Assembly (NCBI GenBank): GCA_002839765.1
Contig: PGYR01000001.1
Coordinates: forward strand, 124,001-188,000
Source: Ignavibacteriae bacterium HGW-Ignavibacteriae-4
GTDB lineage: Bacteria > Bacteroidota > Ignavibacteria > Kapaibacteriales > UBA2268
Reading direction: 5' to 3'
Length of the DNA: 64,000 bases
Positions 8,001 through 15,560 of the stretch are shown one piece after another. The notes under the pieces were generated by a model that had not been told where the DNA came from, ran no database searches, and was given only the letters and a program-made list of their open reading frames with translations. Positions within the stretch are counted from its first letter, which is position 1. Every line of letters starts with the position of its first letter. The translations under genes and the position numbers were made by a program.

Positions 8001-9798
8001 CATCAACACAAACACCAGAGGCAGAATCTAATCCATCTCCACCTAAGGAGTTTAACCAGATTAACTTACCCGCTGAATTATGTTTTGCTAAGAAAATATC
8101 AGTATTACCTAGATTTTTTTCTTCTGTATTATCGAATTTAATTACATCATTATAATGACCTGTGCTATAGATGAATAACTCATCTCTTGATAAAGCAATT
8201 GAACTTCCATGACTTTTCCCATTGCTTAGTTCATTCAATGCAAAAATATATCTAGCTTCAGGATCAACTCTTAATTTCACTTTATAATTACCTGGAGCAG
8301 GAGTATTAGTCCAGTTATAAGAAGAATTAGTAGATGTTACTATAAAATTCGAATCTTTATCAAAGCTATCTTTTGAATATGAAATATGTACATCTGTACC
8401 TAATTCTACTCCATTCCAGTTTATGTTTATATTATCACAAACTGTAAATACATTACCACCATTAGGAGATTCTAAAATAATATCTGTAGTTCCACCAACT
8501 AATTGTGAAGCAGTAAGACAAGGAGTACCATTAGCAGCAAGAGTGGCCGTTCTAAGAGTTTTTGTTCCAAATTGTTCAAAAACAACTTCTATAAATAAAG
8601 TATCACCTTCTTTAACATTTGAATTATTATTTACAATTACACCAGCACTATTTTTTATACTATTTATCTTAAACCCTTGGTTGTCTGGGATTACTTCTAA
8701 ATTTTCTAATTTAAAATCAACTTTTCCAATAACAAGTTGAAGTGTTTTCAAAACTGAATTACTAGGACCAACTTCTGGATTGCCAAAAGAATATGTCTTT
8801 TTATCCCATTTACGGATTGGAATAAATCTTTCTGGAATAACATAACTTCTAGTACCCCTACCAAAAGGACTAATACCTTTGAAAGTAATATCTACTGTTC
8901 TATCTCTTTGCGAGTCATAACAAGGGAAATCAGTTAACCAGCTTAACCTACAAAAGTATGCTTTTTGTGCTTCAATAGCGATTTCAGTATAAATATGAAC
9001 TAAATCTTCTTTTTTCTCAACCATATATGCTCTCCCATTTGTTTGGGTAGCAATTTCATTTAAAGAAGGATCCATTTGAGTTAAAAATGAAATATTATAT
9101 GCTGATATATTATAATAATTTAAAGAATCTATTATTTTATTAGTACTAGGTGGACTAGTTGGAGCACCATCAGTTAAAAATACAACTATTCTTTTTATTT
9201 CTGCCGGTCTATCTTTAAGTAATGCTGTTGCACTTTCTTTTTTTAAATCCCCATTATATAAATATTCAGGCTTTATAAAAGGTGGGTCATATCTAGTAGC
9301 ACCACTCGGAATTATGTCTTTTAATGAGTCAAGAATTTGTTGTGGATTATTAGTAAAGGGGCATCCAAGAAATGAATCATTTGAAAAAGCAACTAATGAA
9401 GCTTCTGTTCTTCCTACAAACTTTATTGTATTCAAAAATGCCTCTACTCCTTCTCTAACTTTTAACCAAGGAGTTTCATTAGGTTTCTTTTTATCAAATG
9501 GCTCTTCCATTGAACCAGACCTATCAACTACAATAACTATTGAAAGTTCAGGCACATCTTGACTTTCAAAACATTCAATATCCATTTTTGAAAAAGGAAT
9601 AAATAGACCATCCTCTTCTATTGAAAATTGATTTACGGTTGCATTTTTTATAAACTCATTATCTTTATCTTTAGCTACAAATATAGTGCTAACCCAAGGG
9701 AAACTATCCGTTTCAATACTTGATATATTAAAAAATTGTGCGTTTGCAGAGCCAATAGTTATTAATAAAAATACTAATGATGTAAATAATTTAGACAT
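5092..9798 (-). CDS. Giant exported VWA / ASH-repeat protein with type IX sorting domain
   Basis: This 1568-residue protein has a signal peptide at residues 1-20 (MSKLFTSLVF..., cleavage after SANA). A von Willebrand A domain follows, with the metal-ion motif DRSGS at 92-96 and the later FLTDGAP. A middle part (about 530-740) resembles SBBP beta-propeller repeats (LGGDGLDSASGVCVDD, VYITGATSDKAKFG). About six ASH/choice-of-anchor D immunoglobulin-like repeats come next, each ending in phrases such as VNFNPQSIGPKTATLNIKG. The last 80 residues end SSGLYFVRVNSGAYSSVNKLMIIK-like, typical of a type IX secretion sorting domain. It is therefore predicted to be exported and attached at the cell surface; an adhesive role is plausible but not shown. 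It forms a single-gene unit with its own terminator. Confidence 0.85.
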   Translation of the reverse strand: MSKLFTSLVFLLITIGSANAQFFNISSIETDSFPWVSTIFVAKDKDNEFIKNATVNQFSIEEDGLFIPFSKMDIECFESQDVPELSIVIVVDRSGSMEEPFDKKKPNETPWLKVREGVEAFLNTIKFVGRTEASLVAFSNDSFLGCPFTNNPQQILDSLKDIIPSGATRYDPPFIKPEYLYNGDLKKESATALLKDRPAEIKRIVVFLTDGAPTSPPSTNKIIDSLNYYNISAYNISFLTQMDPSLNEIATQTNGRAYMVEKKEDLVHIYTEIAIEAQKAYFCRLSWLTDFPCYDSQRDRTVDITFKGISPFGRGTRSYVIPERFIPIRKWDKKTYSFGNPEVGPSNSVLKTLQLVIGKVDFKLENLEVIPDNQGFKINSIKNSAGVIVNNNSNVKEGDTLFIEVVFEQFGTKTLRTATLAANGTPCLTASQLVGGTTDIILESPNGGNVFTVCDNININWNGVELGTDVHISYSKDSFDKDSNFIVTSTNSSYNWTNTPAPGNYKVKLRVDPEARYIFALNELSNGKSHGSSIALSRDELFIYSTGHYNDVIKFDNTEEKNLGNTDIFLAKHNSAGKLIWLNSLGGDGLDSASGVCVDDQEQVYITGATSDKAKFGASSVSAPVGGSVFFVAKTSQNGGSYTVRTIAARSPYTTFEAWGTKIRYDQATERIIAQFGTKNDMENLSPPWSFKANTTRYTAYFDKNLNPISIETGWSAGAFSSNTVVTGDLKSTFKIGTMSSDKSFGPFNLKHSGNSDVYITRFGENEPSEDISETSFTIEKPKLAYSEVGPIVYNDTPINDVDAKHLIQFVVNQSILPIKIDSVYITGINKDEFIIDKTFDGFVESGTTLARDMYVNFNPQSIGPKTATLNIKGSCADVISIELRGNGICDLVTTNEINFGASNLNLTINKSDVKVFYNNNNVPVRITPQITNDIDNEFKIISINDDTGLVGTSINVESKDSIKVELSFTPIIEGNKTATLSFNSETDGCSDVVTNLLGTGANTNLSYAVVDFGRKRIQTVTKLDLEIINSGDLDVNLTSLSLANNNAFKIEDTSDLLIPRNGSKKYEITFNPQTDGNYSEPINIVINPGDSPLALNNVIGIGENPTAIGSIDCGSSNIQNITTPVDLILTNTSTVAITKVVSLTISPTSNYTFVGGAKTLSTISDIAINSNIPIPLEFTPLTAGINKLIYTIVSNTAIGNNVDDVVNDPFTRPDTLECNAIQSSGATPVDFVGVLVCDEHRIDLTIPNNDPNSPVTIDKVELTPNGTDFFLRDLPAGSFVINAGIDYPFQVAFQPDTEGLQTAKITVYYATGTTKEYLLTGTGKRIRYFTNSSDIDVIPGSEVNLKVMADIPTLSYDITDLDVILQHNPDITAFNTNNNGFILTPVSNNINWTWSNNTNKNAQQFVEFNGLPNTSADILSNGATHELFDIKYKMYLGPDESDNIAVADFPKCLNQSFSQIQKVNLSGVCALDKRLIEIGVIPEKSISLFDANLNIIKTNFTVMYDNLDVNILVIDMNGNVVTNQLTSNLNQGHYESAINANSISSGLYFVRVNSGAYSSVNKLMIIK

Positions 9799-9876
9799 AA
9801 TAATTCCTTTTAAGTTTCTATACTAATGTAAAAACAAATTAGATTGAAAATAGTTTCATAATTTAAGAAAATAAAT

Positions 9877-10941
9877 TTAAATAACAGAGCGTTCAAGTAT
9901 GGTTATAGAACGATTGTTAGTATTTATTTCGGTTAGAATGCCTAGAGGAAGTGTAAGTTTGTCTTTTACATGACCAAAAGGCATACCTAGCATAATTGGG
10001 ATATTCAATTTACTATATAGTTGCTCTATTACTTCTCTAATAGTGTAAGAATAACCAGGGTGAAATGCTTGTCTAGAGTTGAGATTATCGAATTGTCCAA
10101 AAATAATCCCTTTACAATTTTTGAGTTTACCCGAAATCAATAGTTGGCTTAACATTCTATCTACTTTATATGCTGGTTCTGATACATCTTCTAGAAATAA
10201 TATACTATTATCAAAGTTTGGTTCATAAGGAGTACCAAGTGTACTAACAATCATTCTTAAATTCCCACCTTTTAGTACACCTTTTGCATTACCTTCATTG
10301 ATAACTATTGCATTGGGTTCTTGAGTAATTATTGGTTCGAAATTATTATTAGAAAAAAGAACTTTCTTAAAATGTTCTTGAGTGAAGTTGTTAAAAGTAG
10401 AAACAGCAACTGGACCATGAAAAGTAACCAATCCTGTATGCTCAAAAATGGGGGTAAGAAGAGCCGTTACATCTGAAAAACCAATTATTATTTTAGGATT
10501 CTTTCTAATAGTGGCAAAGTCTAGCTTTTCAAGAATTCTGAGTACACCATAACCTCCTCTACCACATAATATACAATCCACAGTATCATCGACTATATAC
10601 TTCATGAATTCTGCCGCTCTATCGTCATCAGAAGCTGAAAGATATCTATAACTTGAATTATTATTCTTTACAGTATCTCCAATTTCATAAGTTATATTCT
10701 CTTGTTTCAAGAAATTAAGAGCATCTTTCATTTCATAAGCAGACATAGGGCTTGAAGTAGCTGTAATTGCAACTTTCGATTTACCAGGAATTAATCCTCT
10801 GGGAAGTATTTTAAGCTTATTTAGTTGAGTATCTTGGTCTGGTAATTCATTATAAAAAAACTCATCTAATTTATTATAAGATGAATTAAATAATAGGGGT
10901 GAGGCGGTTGCTAATATTTTAAGTAAGTTTCTTCTATTCAT
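9877..10941 (-). CDS. LD-carboxypeptidase (peptidase family S66), exported
   Basis: The family removes the terminal D-alanine from tetrapeptides in peptidoglycan recycling. GRGGYG lies at residues 127-132. The likely catalytic triad is Ser156 in GFSD, Glu251 in FLEDV, and His324 in PFGHVKDKLTLPLG. The N-terminus MNRRNLLKILATASPLL looks like a short Tat-type signal (twin arginine, then a hydrophobic stretch). This would place the enzyme outside the cytoplasm, unlike cytoplasmic LdcA. tatA and tatB genes lie 1.6 kb away. Length (354) fits the family plus a signal sequence. Confidence 0.85.
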   Translation of the reverse strand: MNRRNLLKILATASPLLFNSSYNKLDEFFYNELPDQDTQLNKLKILPRGLIPGKSKVAITATSSPMSAYEMKDALNFLKQENITYEIGDTVKNNNSSYRYLSASDDDRAAEFMKYIVDDTVDCILCGRGGYGVLRILEKLDFATIRKNPKIIIGFSDVTALLTPIFEHTGLVTFHGPVAVSTFNNFTQEHFKKVLFSNNNFEPIITQEPNAIVINEGNAKGVLKGGNLRMIVSTLGTPYEPNFDNSILFLEDVSEPAYKVDRMLSQLLISGKLKNCKGIIFGQFDNLNSRQAFHPGYSYTIREVIEQLYSKLNIPIMLGMPFGHVKDKLTLPLGILTEINTNNRSITILERSVI

Positions 10942-10981
10942 AGAATATCATTAAGCAATTCTTATGCCGTTGAATTTAAAA

Positions 10982-11012
10982 TTGTTTTATAATTTCATTA
11001 ATGTTAGTTTTG
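10982..11012 (+). promoter_or_regulatory. Promoter of tRNA-Ser
   Basis: TTG at 10982-10984, 20 bases, then TAGTTTTG at 11005-11012 fits TTG-N20-TAnnTTTG. The mature tRNA begins 15 bases further on at 11028, which is a sensible distance for transcription start and a very short leader. Confidence 0.7.
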
Positions 11013-11027
11013 TAACCTTGAAAGAAC

Positions 11028-11114
11028 GGAAAGGTGCAGGAGTGGTTTAACTGGCACGCCTGGAAAGCGTGTGTGCCCGCAAGGGTACCGAGGGTTCGAA
11101 TCCCTCCCTTTCCG
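11028..11114 (+). tRNA. tRNA-Ser, anticodon GGA
   Basis: The acceptor stem GGAAAGG (11028-11034) pairs with CCTTTCC (11107-11113). The anticodon stem CACGC/GCGTG encloses the loop CTGGAAA with anticodon GGA at 11062-11064. A long variable arm (GTGCCCGCAAGGGTAC) marks the class II serine type. The T-arm is GAGGG-TTCGAAT-CCCTC (11090-11106), and the discriminator base is G. CCA is not encoded. It reads UCC and UCU codons. It is transcribed opposite to its neighbours and ends three bases before the gatA stop. Confidence 0.95.
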
Positions 11115-11117
11115 CAA

Positions 11118-12539
11118 TTAACTATTGATTAGTTTAGAGATATAGTTTGCATATCCTATCATCTTCTCGTCATCAAAGTTATTACATTGTACTTGCATAC
11201 CAAAAGGCATTCCTTCTTCATCAAATCCAGATGGAATATTTATAGCAGGAACTCCCGCTAAATTAGCAGATGCAGTATAGTAATCAGCTTTGTACATCTT
11301 AATAGGGTTGTCATTTCTACTTCCAAATTTAAAAGCAGAACCAGGTGTAGTTGGCATATAGATAAAATCAACTTTAACAAATGTTGCTTTGTAACTATCT
11401 GCTATCTTTCTTCTTACCTGTTGAGCTTTTCTATAATATGCGTCATAGAACCCACTTGAAAGTACATAGGTGCCAAGCATAATCCTACGTTTTACCTCCA
11501 TTCCAAATCCTTCGGATCTAGTTTTGACATAGATATCTTCATTTTCTTTTAGTTCGGGTCTATAACCAAATCGAACTCCATCAAATCTAGCAAGATTAGA
11601 TGATGCCTCCGCAGTAGCGATAATATAATACGTTGGTATCCATGCTTCTGCATAATGAATTGGAATTTCAATTAATTCGTGTCCTTGTTCTTTCATTTTA
11701 TCCAAATCAGAGCGGTATTTCTTTATCACATATTCTGTGCAATTAGTTAATACTTCTTCAGATACATAGCCAATCTTTAATCCAGAATATACAGAATTAA
11801 AATGATTTTTACTATTAGTAGGATTCAAGTTAGCTGATGTAGAATCATTTTCATCTACTCCCGTTATAACATCACATACTGATGATAAATCTTCTAAATT
11901 CTGACTAAAAATACCGATTTGGTCTAATGAAGATGCAAAAGCTACTAAGCCAAATCTTGAAATTCTTCCATAAGAAGGTTTGTAGCCATAAATCCCGGTA
12001 AATGACGCTGGTTGTCTAACAGAACCACCTGTCTCAGATCCTAATGATACATGACAAAATCTAGCCGTCGCCGCCGCCGCGGAACCTCCAGATGAACCAC
12101 CGGGTACGTAATCATTATTCAATGGGTTTAGTACGTTACCAAAATAAGAATTTTCATTAGATGAACCCATAGCGAATTCATCCATATTTGTTTTACCAAT
12201 TATGACTACTCCAGCATCTAGTAATCGTTGTACAACTGTTGCATTATAAATAGGAATGTAATTCTCTAACATTTTAGATGCACAAGTTGTACGGATATCT
12301 TTTGTGGAAATATTATCTTTAATAGCTAATATCATTCCTTCTAGTTCTCTTGGCGTACCAGAATCGAATCTTTCCTGTGAAATTTTAGCTTGTTCAATTG
12401 CAGAATCACCTGTAACTGTGATAAATGCATTCAAATTCTTCTTGTTTTCAATATCAACTAACAAATCTTTAACAGTATCTATTACAGAACTCTGTTTATT
12501 TTCAAATTGTTTTCTCAACTCAAAATAAGGTATTAACAA
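11118..12539 (-). CDS. gatA: Aspartyl/glutamyl-tRNA amidotransferase subunit A
   Basis: This 473-residue amidase-signature protein is the glutaminase subunit of GatCAB, which converts Glu-tRNA(Gln) and Asp-tRNA(Asn) to their amidated forms. The Ser-cisSer-Lys triad is visible: Lys74 in AIKDN, Ser149 in the SSGGS loop (149-153) and Ser173 in GGSVRQPASF. Length is normal. The start is TTG at 12539 (LIPYFELRK follows); no better ATG lies in frame nearby. It is the last gene of the minus-strand run beginning with psd. gatB and gatC are not in the window. Confidence 0.93.
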   Translation of the reverse strand: MLIPYFELRKQFENKQSSVIDTVKDLLVDIENKKNLNAFITVTGDSAIEQAKISQERFDSGTPRELEGMILAIKDNISTKDIRTTCASKMLENYIPIYNATVVQRLLDAGVVIIGKTNMDEFAMGSSNENSYFGNVLNPLNNDYVPGGSSGGSAAAATARFCHVSLGSETGGSVRQPASFTGIYGYKPSYGRISRFGLVAFASSLDQIGIFSQNLEDLSSVCDVITGVDENDSTSANLNPTNSKNHFNSVYSGLKIGYVSEEVLTNCTEYVIKKYRSDLDKMKEQGHELIEIPIHYAEAWIPTYYIIATAEASSNLARFDGVRFGYRPELKENEDIYVKTRSEGFGMEVKRRIMLGTYVLSSGFYDAYYRKAQQVRRKIADSYKATFVKVDFIYMPTTPGSAFKFGSRNDNPIKMYKADYYTASANLAGVPAINIPSGFDEEGMPFGMQVQCNNFDDEKMIGYANYISKLINS

Positions 12540-12549
12540 GATTACTCTC

Positions 12550-12831
12550 TCAATTATTATTCAGGTTACGTAAATTCTTTTTTATATCATCAACATTTTT
12601 AATGACATTTTTTTTCATTTCTTTAATAGGATCATCTACTAAATCATCTTCTTGTACTTTCATTTCTTCTTTCACACTATTCAATTCATTCTGGAATTGC
12701 ATTTGTGCTTGTTTGACTTTTTGCATTCCTTTACCTAAGCTACGAGCAATCTCTGGTAACTTTTCGGGGCCGAACATAAGTAGAACGACTACTCCAATTA
12801 ATAAAAGCTCTGGTAAACCAATGTCAAACAT
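12550..12831 (-). CDS. Sec-independent translocase component TatA/TatB family (TatB-like)
   Basis: This 93-residue protein has one N-terminal membrane helix (MFDIGLPELLLIGVVVLLMF), the hinge GPEKLPEIARSLGKG, a charged amphipathic helix and an acidic/lysine-rich tail. The start MFDIG and the GPEKLP hinge are closer to TatB than to TatA, but families of this lineage are hard to separate by eye. Tat exports folded proteins carrying twin-arginine signals. It lies 3 bases downstream of the shorter TatA gene; tatC is not in the window. Confidence 0.8.
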   Translation of the reverse strand: MFDIGLPELLLIGVVVLLMFGPEKLPEIARSLGKGMQKVKQAQMQFQNELNSVKEEMKVQEDDLVDDPIKEMKKNVIKNVDDIKKNLRNLNNN

Positions 12832-12834
12832 TTT

Positions 12835-12993
12835 CTACTCTTTTTTATCTATATCAGAGGTATTAGATGCATCTTTAAATTCTTTTATACCTTTACCTAA
12901 TCCTTTCATTAGTTCTGGTATTTTTTTACCACCAAATAGTAGAGCAATACCAATGACTATTAAAAGTAATTCTGGTGTTCCTAAACCAAACAT
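12835..12993 (-). CDS. tatA: Sec-independent translocase component TatA (52 residues)
   Basis: This short gene is easily missed: ATG at 12993 to TAG at 12835. The product begins [20 protein letters not shown], then [15 protein letters not shown], then a short amphipathic helix and an acidic end. The FGGKK(I/L)PEL hinge is typical TatA. One of the few strong Shine-Dalgarno sequences in the window, GGAGGG, lies seven bases or so upstream of the ATG (CCCTCC on the plus strand near 12997-13002). It follows purQ by 15 bases and precedes the TatB-like gene by 3. At 52 residues it is shorter than most TatA proteins. Confidence 0.9.
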   Translation of the reverse strand: MFGLGTPELLLIVIGIALLFGGKKIPELMKGLGKGIKEFKDASNTSDIDKKE

Positions 12994-13008
12994 AATCCCT
13001 CCGGGGAA

Positions 13009-13704
13009 TTAATTTTTTATATTTTTTAAAATAGAATTGAAAATTCCAACCCCATCATTACAACCTAAAATCTCATCACTATATCTTTCAGGATGTGGCA
13101 TCATACCTAAAACATTACCATTTTTATTACAGATTCCGGCAATGTTATTAATTGCACCATTTGGATTGGCTTCTTTAGATATATTACCTTCACTGTCAGA
13201 ATATCTGAATATTATTTGATTATTAGTTTCTAAACTATTTATAGTTTCCTCATCAGCGTAATAATTACCTTCTCCATGAGCGACTGGTATTCTAAGTACA
13301 GTGCCAGCTTCTAACTCTTTAGTATAAATGCAATTTGAGCTTTCAACTTTCAAATGAACATCTTTACAAACAAAATTTAGACTTTCATTCTTTAATAATG
13401 TACCTGGTAATAATCCACTTTCCGTAAGTATTTGAAAGCCATTACATATACCAATTACATATCCACCATTATTTGCAAATTCTATTACTTCTTTCATAAT
13501 AGGAGAGAAACTAGCTATAGAACCACATCTCAAATAATCTCCAAAAGAAAAACCGCCAGGTAAAATAATACACGAAACATCAGAAGGTATTTGTGTATCT
13601 TTATGCCATATTTCTACTGACTCTGCATCTACATTATTTGCTGTTGCATATAGTGCATCATGATCACAATTAGAACCTGGAAATACTACAACGCCAAATT
13701 TCAT
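13009..13704 (-). CDS. purQ: Phosphoribosylformylglycinamidine synthase subunit PurQ (glutaminase)
   Basis: A class I glutamine amidotransferase of 231 residues that supplies ammonia to PurL in purine synthesis. It starts [17 protein letters not shown], has the nucleophile Cys87 in GICNGFQIL and the His-Glu pair in MPHPERY near the end. It lies one base downstream of purS, which together with PurL forms the three-part FGAM synthase. purL is elsewhere. Confidence 0.95.
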   Translation of the reverse strand: MKFGVVVFPGSNCDHDALYATANNVDAESVEIWHKDTQIPSDVSCIILPGGFSFGDYLRCGSIASFSPIMKEVIEFANNGGYVIGICNGFQILTESGLLPGTLLKNESLNFVCKDVHLKVESSNCIYTKELEAGTVLRIPVAHGEGNYYADEETINSLETNNQIIFRYSDSEGNISKEANPNGAINNIAGICNKNGNVLGMMPHPERYSDEILGCNDGVGIFNSILKNIKN

Positions 13705-13705
13705 T

Positions 13706-13963
13706 TTATGCCTGCTCTAATATTTCAATTTCATAATCTTCTACAATAGGATTAGCAATGATTTTATCACAAGCTTCTCTAACGAATTCTTCAGCTTGAC
13801 CATCATTCTGAGCTGTTATATCTAACTCTACATACTTTCCAATTCTTACGTTTTCCATTATATCGTAATCCATAGAGTGTAGCGCTTGTTCAACAGCTTT
13901 TCCTTGCACATCCAAGATGCCTTTTCTAAGTGTAATTTTAATTTTTGCTTTATAGGTATTCAT
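13706..13963 (-). CDS. purS: Phosphoribosylformylglycinamidine synthase subunit PurS
   Basis: This 85-residue protein has the pattern [20 protein letters not shown]...LGxx-like core and GKYVELDI of PurS, the small bridging subunit that couples the PurQ glutaminase to PurL. Presence of separate purS and purQ means the cell uses the small-PurL type of enzyme rather than the single long chain. The gene ends one base before purQ. Confidence 0.93.
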   Translation of the reverse strand: MNTYKAKIKITLRKGILDVQGKAVEQALHSMDYDIMENVRIGKYVELDITAQNDGQAEEFVREACDKIIANPIVEDYEIEILEQA

Positions 13964-13995
13964 TTATAATATGACCCACTTTTTAATAAATTAGT

Positions 13996-14778
13996 TTAAT
14001 CAATGTCGTATTGTTGTGAGAAAGAATCATCGCCTTCGTCACTTAAGTCTTCTTCCGGAATTCTTTTGCTCAGTACCCAATGTAAAAAATGTTTTATAGA
14101 ACTAAATATTATCCAGAAAAACATTACAGGAAATAGGTACTCACCTTCACTCAAAATTACTAATATTATAGATATTACGAATATTATGAGGAAAAATGGT
14201 TTCTCTTTTATGTATTTTTTTGTCGGTCTAGGCATATTATCAAATTTTATATTTGATACCATGACTAATGAAACGATTGCTGGTACTATATAATTCAAAT
14301 AAAGTACCGTAGTAGGGTCATACTTCCCAGACTGTTGAATAAATACTATATAAGAGACAATTACCAACGCTGAAGAAGGGATTGGTAATCCAATAAAATA
14401 TGCTTTGTCATCAAGACTAGTGAGAGTAACGTTGAATCTGGCTAATCTTACTGCTCCAGCCAATGCTGGAAAGGATGCAAAAAGAATTCCTAATTCACCA
14501 CTTGTAGAAAATGCAGCTTGATATAACATATAAGATGGAGCTAGTCCGAATGATACTGTATCACACAAAGAATCTAACTCAACCCCAAATTCACTTGCTG
14601 CATTTACCAATCTAGCTGTAATACCATCAAACATATCAAAAAATGCACCAAGTAGTATAAACATAGCCGCTTGAGTATATTCTCCATTCGAAGAATAGAT
14701 TATCGATACAAACCCACAAAATAAATTTGCTAATGTAAGTAGGTTTGGTACTATTGATCTAGTTAGTCTTATTGCCAT
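13996..14778 (-). CDS. pssA: CDP-diacylglycerol-serine O-phosphatidyltransferase
   Basis: A 260-residue membrane enzyme that makes phosphatidylserine from CDP-diacylglycerol and serine. The CDP-alcohol phosphotransferase signature DG-x2-AR-x8-G-x3-D-x3-D is complete at residues 51-73 (DGITARLVNAASEFGVELD, then SLCD). Several hydrophobic segments follow. Its ATG overlaps the psd stop by one base (TAATG), so the two steps to phosphatidylethanolamine are translationally coupled. The acidic C-terminal tail is soluble. Confidence 0.93.
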   Translation of the reverse strand: MAIRLTRSIVPNLLTLANLFCGFVSIIYSSNGEYTQAAMFILLGAFFDMFDGITARLVNAASEFGVELDSLCDTVSFGLAPSYMLYQAAFSTSGELGILFASFPALAGAVRLARFNVTLTSLDDKAYFIGLPIPSSALVIVSYIVFIQQSGKYDPTTVLYLNYIVPAIVSLVMVSNIKFDNMPRPTKKYIKEKPFFLIIFVISIILVILSEGEYLFPVMFFWIIFSSIKHFLHWVLSKRIPEEDLSDEGDDSFSQQYDID

Positions 14779-15446
14779 TAATTTGCTTTATTAAGTTTTG
14801 CTATTATTGTTTCACCAGCTACTACTCTATCACCAATTTTCACAAGTATTTCTGCATCAGTTTCCATTGCAATATCCATACGTGATCCGAATTTCATCAT
14901 CCCAATTTTATCACCTACTTGTATTTTGTCACCTACTTTTAACTCACACACTATTCTACGAGCAACTAATCCAACTATCTGCTTGTAAAAAACTTTTCCA
15001 TATTCAGTTTTAACACCAATTCGGCTGTGTTCATTTTTTTCAGAAGACTTAGGGTGATAAGCTACTAAGTAATCACCTGGTACGTATTCATAGAATTCGA
15101 CTACACCACTAACAGGAGTTCTATTAACATGAACATCTATGGGAGAAAGAAAAATACTAACTCTTTTCGATTCACCTTTTATATAGTGTCTTTCATTTTC
15201 GACTTCCATCTGTACTATTTTACCATCTGCTGGTGAAATTACTAAAGATGCATCCGCAATTGCTTCTGTAGGTATAGTTCTATCAGGGTCTCTAAAAAAC
15301 CATAGAGTGAACAAAGCGAAAAGTAATCCCAATCCTACGAATGAGAAAGTAAGAATTTTATTTTCCACAAAGTATCCTGATACTAGCAATACTGCCGCAA
15401 TACCAAGCATTATGAGGATGTTATCTGTACCGTATCTTGTTAGCAA
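14778..15446 (-). CDS. psd: Phosphatidylserine decarboxylase (short form)
   Basis: A 222-residue pro-enzyme that converts phosphatidylserine to phosphatidylethanolamine. Two N-terminal hydrophobic helices are followed by WFFRDPDR, SPADGKI, SPIDVHVNRTPVSG and the self-cleavage site FGSRMD, where the serine becomes the pyruvoyl group. This is the short archaeal/Bacteroidota type with a GS rather than LGST site. The start is TTG at 15446 giving LTRYGTDN; the next ATG (15410) would cut into the first helix. First gene of the minus-strand run, divergent from dnaN. Confidence 0.92.
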   Translation of the reverse strand: MLTRYGTDNILIMLGIAAVLLVSGYFVENKILTFSFVGLGLLFALFTLWFFRDPDRTIPTEAIADASLVISPADGKIVQMEVENERHYIKGESKRVSIFLSPIDVHVNRTPVSGVVEFYEYVPGDYLVAYHPKSSEKNEHSRIGVKTEYGKVFYKQIVGLVARRIVCELKVGDKIQVGDKIGMMKFGSRMDIAMETDAEILVKIGDRVVAGETIIAKLNKAN

Positions 15447-15475
15447 CTTATTTACTTTTTATTAATTTAAAATTA

Positions 15476-15483
15476 TATATTTG
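15476..15483 (+). promoter_or_regulatory. Possible -7 element upstream of dnaN
   Basis: TATATTTG matches TAnnTTTG and lies 78 bases before the dnaN ATG. No TTG is found 17-23 bases upstream, so only half of the promoter pattern is present. The same octamer occurs in the gyrB promoter. Confidence 0.4.
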
Positions 15484-15560
15484 TAAGTCTTTGATGTTTT
15501 GTAACTGTCAAAGTTCAAAAATAGAAAATAATTTAGACTTATTAATTGATTGGGCAAAAA

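Noticed and set aside
15447-15560. Replication origin next to dnaN
   Set aside because: No DnaA boxes (TTATNCACA-type) or AT-rich 13-mers of note, and dnaA is absent from the neighbourhood.
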